A stretch of DNA of 64,000 nt, taken from Anaerolineales bacterium UBA2181. GTDB lineage: Bacteria > Chloroflexota > Anaerolineae > Promineifilales > UBA4811. Every line of letters begins with the position of its first letter. Positions within the stretch are counted from its first letter, which is position 1. The notes beneath the pieces are model-generated. The model did no database searches, was not told the origin of the DNA, and was given only the letters and a program-made list of their open reading frames with translations. The position numbers and the translations under genes are program-made. The stretch is from NCBI GenBank assembly GCA_002328075.1, contig DCVT01000016.1, positions 30,510 to 94,509 on the forward strand. The letters are read 5' to 3'. Shown here one piece after another: positions 60,001 through 64,000 of this stretch.

Positions 60001-62964
60001 GACCTCGTACGCCCATACTCCACCGCCGTCCTCGGCCGCCGAGTTGTCCTCCACGGTGTTCCCCCGCACAATGAGCGCGCTCTGGGTCAGCGCCATGCCT
60101 CCGCCGCCCAGTCCACCAGAGTTGTCCCACAACCGGTTGCTTGCGACCAGGCCCTCGACTTCCTGCAGGCCCAGCCCGCCGCCCTCGCCGCCGTTGTCCT
60201 CACCGGGAAGATAGAGGGCGGTGTTGCCGTAAAGATCGTTGGTGGAAACCGTTACCGTGAGGCAACGGCCCAGGTATAGCCCGCCGCCATGGCCGCCAGC
60301 CTCCGTGCCGGCGGTGTTGGTGGAGACGGTGTTGGCATCAATGAGCACAGCCCCGGAATCCAACAGCCACAGCCCACCTCCATCCCGTCCGGCGCTGTTC
60401 GAATGGACCTGGTTGCCGGTCAACGTGACCGTCAGGGCCAGGCTACCCGCCAGGCCACCGCCGGCCTGGCCTGACTCGTTGCCAAAGAGCTGGTTGTCGC
60501 TGAGGACCAGCACGTCCCCGCAGCATACCGACACCCCGCCTCCTTCCTGGCCCGAGCTGTTCCCGTGGACGAGGTTGTGGGATAGCGTCACACTATAGAA
60601 CCCGGGTAGAGCCAGGCCGCCGCCATGATCACCCGTCGTGTTGGAGGTGACCGTGTTGCCGGTGATGAGCAGGTTCTCGATATCGCCGGCACGCAGACCG
60701 CCGCCGTCGCCGCCGGATGCGTTGCCACGGATGACGTTATCCTCCACCACTAGCGCAGCTCCACCGTCCAGCGCCACCCCGCCGCCATCATAGTCGGCCT
60801 GGTTGCCCTCGATGGTGTTGCCGCGCACCAGGGCGCCAACGCAATCCCACAGGTACAGCCCGCCGCCAGCCTCGTCCGTAGTATTGGCGAATATCTGGTT
60901 CTCGAGGACCGACAGACTGCTCATGATGGCCCACACGCCGCCGCCGTGCCCGCCGGTGGAGCTGTTGCCCTGAATCTGGTTGTCGCGGAGGTTGGGCGAT
61001 CCCTCGGCGATGGCCAGGCCGCCGCCGCCAACGCCGGTAGCGGCGTTGGAGTAGACCTGGCTGGCAACCAGCTGGGCATCGCTCAACGCGATGGCCAATC
61101 CCGCCCCGGCCTCGGCGGTGTTGCCGTGTATCCGACAGCCACTGATGGTGGCGGTGGCGCCGATGATATAGACTCCACCCCCGCCGTCCCGCTCGCCGAA
61201 CTGGCCCCAGCCGCCCAGGCCCAACGGGTACCCGCCGGTGATCTGCAGCCCTTGGACCGTAGGTTGAACCTCCCCCGGATCGCCGGCTGCCTCGCCGGTG
61301 ATGTACAGGGCACGGCCCAACCCGGCCGCGTCCAGGACCGTCGGGTACGCCTCCGGGTCGGGCGGCCCGGAAAAGGTCTGGCTGTAGCCGCCCTGGATGG
61401 TCAACGTCTTGCTGACGTAGACGGTCTGGCGCAGTCCGCCCCGGGTGTTGACCCCGGCGCAGTATCCGGCGACCTTGACCAGATCACCCGCGTCAGTGCT
61501 GGCATCCACCGCGGCCTGCACCGTCTGGTAGTCGGCCGGGTCGTCGTTGAGTTTCACCCAACAGGTGCGTTGCACCTCATAGGCGCCCTTGTCCACCAGC
61601 GGCGGCGTGCCGATGCCGGTGTCGGGTATGCCCGGCTGATCGATAAAGCGGGGATTACCGTCCCGGTCCAGCGGCGTCGGCTCGGTGGTGTTTCCATCGT
61701 CGTCCAGGTCGGCCGCGTCGGCCGGCACCGCGCTGTTGTCGCCCGCATCGATGGCCGGAGAGGTCGGGTGCAGGCGCAGGTCGTCGTCCGGCGTCCCGAT
61801 CACATCATCTGCGCCGTCGGGGTCGACAAAACGGGGATTCAGGCTGATGTTGCCGGTTCCGGCGTACCCCCCCTGGATCAGCGAGTGCTGCACCGTGAGC
61901 AGCCCTCCAGCGTTGTGGATCTGGCTGGAGTAGGTGGAAATGTTGCCCCACAGGATGGCATTGCGCACGCTGGTTCCTGGACTGCTGGTGCTGTGGCTCC
62001 AGAGTCCGCCGCCGTAGCCGGAGGCATGTGTGCAGCGGTTGCCGTATAGAGTCACATTGATCAGGCTGGGATTTCCCGAGTTGACACGCACCCCACCGCC
62101 ATTAAAAACCGCCGTGTTGCCGGCAAATACCGTATTGACCACCTTGGGATCGCCCCCGTCAGTGTAAAACGCCCCGCCATCATAGGGCACACTGTTTTTT
62201 AACAGGGTGGCATTGAAAATCTGAACGCTGCTGTTCGCCAGATAGATTCCGCCGCCGTAGGCACCGGCATAGTTGCTGCTGAACACCACGTTGTGCAGAA
62301 GTGAGCTGCTGCTCTGGAAATACGCGGCGCCGCCACCATATCCAGCGCGGTTGCCTTGCAGGGTGCAGTTGGCGATGGTCGGGCTGCTGCCGACCACATA
62401 GACGCCGCCACCGTTGGAGGCAGGCGTGCCGCCGCTTTCCGGTGCGTTGCCGGCGGTGATGGTAAACCCGTCCAGCAAGGCGGTGGCATTGGCACCGCTG
62501 CCGTTCACCACGTGGTGGCTGTTGTCATCAATGTCCCCGGGAGCGCCGATGTCGCCGGACAGGATGGTGGGATAGGCCCCAAAATCGCGGGCGGCAAAGG
62601 TGCCGTCGCCACCGCCAGCCGGAAAACCACCGTACAGCTTGACCCCCGTCTCCAGTTGGAAGGAGAGGGTACGGTCGGTGCCCTGAGCCGGTTTGTAGGT
62701 GCCCTCTGCCACCCACACCTGATCCCCAGAAGCGGCAACGGCCAGGGCCGACTGCAGGTCCGTGTAGGCGTCCGGCCAACTGGTCCCATCGTTGCCGCCC
62801 GTGGCGCCGGCGTCCACATGGATCGTCGTGGCCAGCGCCAGGTCGGACGGGCCGGTTGGCGACTCGCTCACCCGTGCCGCCAGAGCGGGCAGCCGGGAAA
62901 CCCCGGCAACAGCCAACAACAGGGAGAAGAGTACGACGGCAGTGGTCCAACCCTTTGCTTTCAT
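54025..62964 (-). CDS. Giant secreted beta-helix/PKD repeat protein with LYLPVVLRK C-terminus
   Basis: A protein of about 2,979 residues with a signal peptide (KGWTTAVVLFSLLLAVAGVS). An opening beta-helix runs to about residue 460 with Gly-rich turns (NGGGVYV, YGGGAAYF). Three modules then begin with a C(W/Y)V(K/R)LND header at about residues 465, 1563 and 2299. Each holds a long right-handed beta-helix (GNQIHHNT, GGGIYL-type coils) closed by a D(I/V)DG(D/Q)PRP...GADE segment and followed by PKD domains: four at 59290-58280, two at 56570-56075 and one at 54720-54470. The end reads SEFVLAVRVDVGTKLYLPVVLRK, which may be a sorting signal. The ATG at 62964 has GGAG six bases before it, and the longer frame to 63030 would begin at the transcription start. 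Likely a cell-surface or released adhesin or glycan-binding protein. No catalytic site was recognised. Confidence 0.85.
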   Translation of the reverse strand: MKAKGWTTAVVLFSLLLAVAGVSRLPALAARVSESPTGPSDLALATTIHVDAGATGGNDGTSWPDAYTDLQSALAVAASGDQVWVAEGTYKPAQGTDRTLSFQLETGVKLYGGFPAGGGDGTFAARDFGAYPTILSGDIGAPGDIDDNSHHVVNGSGANATALLDGFTITAGNAPESGGTPASNGGGVYVVGSSPTIANCTLQGNRAGYGGGAAYFQSSSSLLHNVVFSSNYAGAYGGGIYLANSSVQIFNATLLKNSVPYDGGAFYTDGGDPKVVNTVFAGNTAVFNGGGVRVNSGNPSLINVTLYGNRCTHASGYGGGLWSHSTSSPGTSVRNAILWGNISTYSSQIHNAGGLLTVQHSLIQGGYAGTGNISLNPRFVDPDGADDVIGTPDDDLRLHPTSPAIDAGDNSAVPADAADLDDDGNTTEPTPLDRDGNPRFIDQPGIPDTGIGTPPLVDKGAYEVQRTCWVKLNDDPADYQTVQAAVDASTDAGDLVKVAGYCAGVNTRGGLRQTVYVSKTLTIQGGYSQTFSGPPDPEAYPTVLDAAGLGRALYITGEAAGDPGEVQPTVQGLQITGGYPLGLGGWGQFGERDGGGGVYIIGATATISGCRIHGNTAEAGAGLAIALSDAQLVASQVYSNAATGVGGGGLAIAEGSPNLRDNQIQGNSSTGGHGGGVWAIMSSLSVLENQIFANTTDEAGGGLYLWDCVGALVRGNTIEGNQADYDGGGVALDGGAALVVEDNVIRGNASGGDGGGLRAGDIENLLITGNTVTSNTTGDHGGGLALPGFYSVTLSHNLVHGNSSGQEGGGVSVCCGDVLVLSDNQLFGNESGQAGGGLAGSLALTVTLTGNQVHSNSAGRDGGGLWLLDSGAVLIDANTVSTNTAGTEAGGHGGGLYLGRCLTVTVSTNDLYGNTALYLPGEDNGGEGGGLGLQEVEGLVASNRLWDNSGGLGGGGMALTQSALIVRGNTVEDNSAAEDGGGVWAYEVDGSRFEENVIRRNVGAYGGGLALVPHGETWLSHNLIAENTAEWAGGMLIAEGYASLDGDRVLGNVAEYAGGLALEWCDLDAVNVVVADNQDSSWDADGISVYSSIVRMAHSTIARNGDGAGLYLDMEPGVFSSVAMTNTVLVNHPIGLYVAGGNTVTMKGVLWDPATPITATVAPTATVTILHQRVGVPAFDADGYHLTEASAAVDQGVDSGVSTDVDGDPRPYGMGYDLGADELIYGTPIEGLIATNDSPTVLGGATTLTATITAGEDVSYNWDLGNGAVRQGPVVTFVYPQVGVYSAVVTASNNVNQLVASTTVTITDAPIAGLAATNDSPTELGQTTHLTASITAGSNVSYVWNLGDGTDLVVGRTVSHVYGQVGVYTARVTATNSVGEVSASTLVTIVDRPVTGLVATNDGPTALEQPTHLTATVTGGSNVVFDWDFGDSSPHGIGAAASHVYGEVGIYTATVTASNGSSLLTATTRVTVIDVPIAGLVVVSDSPTELGYATNLTATVSAGTGVLYTWDFGDGSPPQTGAGTFPGGSALRHTYPAVGTYQVIVTATNSVNQQTAGTLVQIWVRECYVRLNDSPTVYDTVQAAVNASTDPADVVKVSGTCRGVQSLYTQQVYLDKTLTIRGGYSSDFGTWDPSAYPTVLDAEGLGRVVYLAYAVTPYTPTLEALHLTNGYNLAQGGGLHAAHSNVRAVISGCHIYGNTAREGAGLYLYSGATVINSQIYSNTADYSGGGIYLNGAHGATLTGNQIHHNTAGSDGAGIYGRNSTAALLANNQIYDNQASFYGGGCYLTQTTGAALAHNTFSNNQGGGAAVYLYLNTSVTLESNEMVENRTGTAVYLNSEHDALLAGNQLVGNRAGAVGIYASTRVTLTGNVIQENWGAQQGTGVYVGSSADVTLSANQVKNNQTDGLGGGIYLYDSSRVTLIANRIENNSAVWYGGGIRAQNCDQLIVQGNVLYRNRARAGGAMEGTGLTDLLLVNNVVAENSLTPLGSGAGGLELYQSNVQMAHNTLVDNQGWGIYLYLNAHLTMTNNIMAGHLVGLYLNMAQATLDSTLWGAGDWANGEDWAAMSSEVVTETASIWGDPAFVDPVFGNYHILLASAAVDVGVDAGVTVDIDGDPRPSGAGFDIGADEVTPDDPVTGLAVFNNSPMELRDVTVLSATVTGGENVVFNWDLGDGQRGHGAVVEHVYPAVGSYTAVVTASNSTNALMASTRVTITHNTPIAGLALTADSPTPLHLATYFTATVAEGSNVVYDWYFGDGTPPVRDAGPAVNHTYSAVGGYTAVVTASNSLSVDTGEIQVQVVRTCWVRLNDDATDYQTVHAAISASWQATDVVKVAGLCVDSNPKNGQPQVNLNKELTIRGGYSADFSVWNPQLYPTTLDANGDAVVIFTHGLYTPTVEFLRLTNATQHGAMLQSGHAVVRNCEIDHNGSGPDARGGVFVYDSARAVLTGNQIHHNQSTGFTGGVMVYYSPDARLVDNAIYANTAAADPYSGGGQAGGVSLTSCPRCQLVDNEIFDNIALGYGWGGGVQVIRGEGLYSDDVLLAGNHIHDNVGHYGGGIYFFGYRGVLRDNWFYRNVAAGTGGGVRLSGTDVLLVNNMIVENVGGGLTDGVEINGGTVRMVHNTIAGNRGAYLGTGISLSSGSVSMTNTIVVGHSFGVYVSPGNPATTEGTLWGTGAWANDTDYWGALVTGTVNLWGNPAFLDPANLNYRIGPLSAARDAGVNAGITTDIDGQPRPNGPGFDMGADEYVPDIPIQGLAAENDGPTRLGAITRLTATITAGTNVVYAWQFGDGATGNGQQVSHTYLTAGVYTATVTATNMEGQATASTRVTVYQVVTGIPGGSQTTSDGALDMAWSPEMSGSMIITYTPQVSSNNLTGEFQLAGLVFHLEAVDQYGNPITNLTTPITLTVHYDESALPAGADEADLELLRYDTVLSAWVKPPQTLNTAANTIVVVLDHLSEFVLAVRVDVGTKLYLPVVLRK
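54470..61575 (-). repeat. Internal module repeats of the giant protein
   Basis: Three copies of a composite module occur, with headers near 61570-61541, 58277-58252 and 56066-56040, all encoding C(W/Y)V(K/R)LND followed by DTV/QTVxAAxxAS. The closing GADE segments lie near 59300, 56580 and 54735. The second and third modules are shorter than the first. Seven PKD domains show strong mutual similarity at the DNA level (recurring GACNGTGGCGGT-like runs), as expected from tandem duplication. Confidence 0.75.
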
Positions 62965-63030
62965 AGCCAGCTCCTTCCCACAAGTCCAGGCACCCGGGCC
63001 TCTTGACCACGGGCAGAGGTCATTCGCCAC

Positions 63031-63058
63031 AGTATATCCAGATTTGCCAATTTTTCAA
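63031..63058 (-). promoter_or_regulatory. Promoter of the giant surface-protein gene
   Basis: On the minus strand TTGAAA (63053-63058), a 16-base spacer and TATACT (63031-63036). The leader to the ATG at 62964 is about 60 bases. The apparent end of an insertion sequence begins within about 20 bases upstream of the -35. Confidence 0.65.
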
Positions 63059-63075
63059 TTGGTGAGACGCAAGAT

Positions 63076-64000
63076 GTTGTTGTCCAATGAATTTGTCACC
63101 CCTTAACTGTTCAGTGAAAATGTCACCCTATGAACGACAGGTGTGTGACATTGACAGTAAAAGATCAAAAGCGGCTGATGCTGATGTCGGAAGTGGATGT
63201 TGGTCGGCTGACTGCGCGGGAAGCAGCGTCATTGCTGGGCTTGTCGCTCAGGCAGACCCGTAGACTGATTGCAGTCTACCGCCAGGATGGAGTTGCCGGC
63301 TTGGTGCACGGGAATCGAGGAAGGCCGTCGCCAAGAAAGATACCGGCCAAGGTGCAGGAAGAGCTCTTGCGACTGATGCGGACCGACTACAAAGATAGCA
63401 ATGATTGTCACTTGACTGACAATCTGCGTGAGAAGCACGGGATAAATGTCTCTCGCTCGACCGTGCGACGGCTGCGACGGGCCGATGGCAAAACCAGTCC
63501 CCGGAAACGGAGGTCACCGCGCCATCGGAGTCGGCGCCGACGTTATCCCCAACAGGGAATGCTCTTGCAACTCGATGGCAGTGACCATGATTGGTTGGAG
63601 GCGCGTGGGCCCAAGTTGACCTTGTTGGCTGCCATTGACGATGCGACCAGTGAGATGGTCGGTGGGTTGTTCCGCGAGGAAGAGGACGCTGCTGGCTATT
63701 TCGAGTGGATGCTCGGCATCAGCCAGGCTCATGGCGTGCCCCAGGCCGTCTATGCGGACCGCCACACCATCTTCCAGAGCCCGGTCAAGGCAACGTTTGA
63801 GCAAGAGATCGCCGGACGGTTGCCTCGCAGTCAATTTGGTCGGCTGATGGATGAGTTGGAGATCGAGCTGATTGAAGCTCGCTCGCCCCAGGCTAAAGGG
63901 CGGATCGAACGGCTCTTTGGCACCCTCCAGGATAGATTAGTCAAAGAGCTGCGCGAAGCTGGGGCCAGGACCCTGACGGAAGCCAACCAAGTGCTGCTCG
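63076..64000 (+). mobile_element. ISNCY-like insertion sequence, right part outside window
   Basis: A transposase gene fills the rest of the window from 63130. The putative left end contains TGTCACCC at 63094-63101 and 63121-63128 and the inverse GTGACA at 63145-63150, which could be transposase-binding repeats. The outer boundary is estimated, since the right inverted repeat and any target duplication lie outside the window. Confidence 0.6.
63130..64000 (+). CDS. ISNCY-family (ISDol1-like) DDE transposase, 3' end outside window
   Basis: About 290 codons are open from the ATG at 63130 to the window end. The N-terminus has a helix-turn-helix (LTAREAASLLGLSLRQTRRLIAVY) and a second DNA-binding segment with an Arg-rich linker. 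The retroviral-integrase-type core follows, with Asp149 in LQLDGSDHDW, Asp210 in VYADRH and Glu260 in PQAKGRIERLFG, the DDE triad. GTG at 63145 and TTG at 63151 are alternative starts, and no ribosome-binding site is clear for any. The reading frame is intact as far as seen, so the element may be active. Confidence 0.85.
   Translation, partial: MNDRCVTLTVKDQKRLMLMSEVDVGRLTAREAASLLGLSLRQTRRLIAVYRQDGVAGLVHGNRGRPSPRKIPAKVQEELLRLMRTDYKDSNDCHLTDNLREKHGINVSRSTVRRLRRADGKTSPRKRRSPRHRSRRRRYPQQGMLLQLDGSDHDWLEARGPKLTLLAAIDDATSEMVGGLFREEEDAAGYFEWMLGISQAHGVPQAVYADRHTIFQSPVKATFEQEIAGRLPRSQFGRLMDELEIELIEARSPQAKGRIERLFGTLQDRLVKELREAGARTLTEANQVLL

Noticed and set aside
54470..61575. A CRISPR array or tandem DNA repeat in the giant gene
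   Set aside because: The repeats are coding, diverged, irregularly spaced and correspond to protein coils and PKD domains.

Overview
The window reads as a chromosome segment of a GC-rich, probably uncultured bacterium of the Chloroflexota (Anaerolineae-like). I infer this from the mix of gene families: several substrate-binding lipoproteins, a membrane-anchored YvcK, a bacterial eRF1-like protein, a GH3-type adenylating enzyme, an MttB-family methyltransferase, and a giant PKD/beta-helix surface protein ending in LYLPVVLRK. No rRNA, tRNA or CRISPR array was seen, so the placement is inference.

Layout. Bases 1-12,350 carry housekeeping genes: the 3' part of a GcvT-like gene, a K+-independent-type H+-pyrophosphatase, an HDAC-like deacetylase, then yvcK-gap-pgk-argS-dcd, and a convergent rocD. 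The dCTP deaminase gene (dcd) contains an in-frame LAGLIDADG endonuclease-type domain. Bases 12,490-21,380 carry a small membrane protein, a short GH3-like protein, ttcA, a J-domain protein followed by two HtrA-like lipoproteins, an eRF1-like protein, a degenerate arginase-fold protein, a zinc-ribbon protein and a ferredoxin with a strong terminator.

Bases 21,405-42,330 are all on the minus strand and hold a dense block of ABC-transport genes. From its promoter at 42,297-42,325 the order is LivK-H-M-G-F, a hybrid binding lipoprotein, OppB-C-D-F, a WD40-GlnP permease fusion, GlnQ, an MttB-like methyltransferase and its corrinoid protein, ending at a terminator at 24,029-24,058. The hybrid binding protein joins a family-3 (amino-acid) domain to a family-5 (oligopeptide) domain whose halves are swapped in order. 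It sits beside both a peptide-type and an amino-acid-type ABC transporter. A second protein of the same architecture, with its own promoter, follows at 21,405. This hybrid transporter is the best candidate in the window for an undescribed system.

Bases 42,358-45,685 (minus) hold a sarcosine-oxidase-like flavoprotein, a flotillin and an NfeD-like partner. Divergently, 45,800-53,200 (plus) is an ilvE-livKHMGF-panB-iclR operon with a consensus promoter and a palindromic operator overlapping its start, then a histidine phosphatase. Bases 54,025-62,964 (minus) encode one secreted protein of about 2,979 residues built from beta-helix and PKD modules. The window ends inside an ISNCY-like transposase gene.

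Together, two branched-chain amino-acid importers, a hybrid peptide/amino-acid importer, a branched-chain aminotransferase, a methylamine/betaine-type methyltransferase pair and an N-methyl amino-acid oxidase suggest a heterotroph living on amino acids, peptides and methylated amines.
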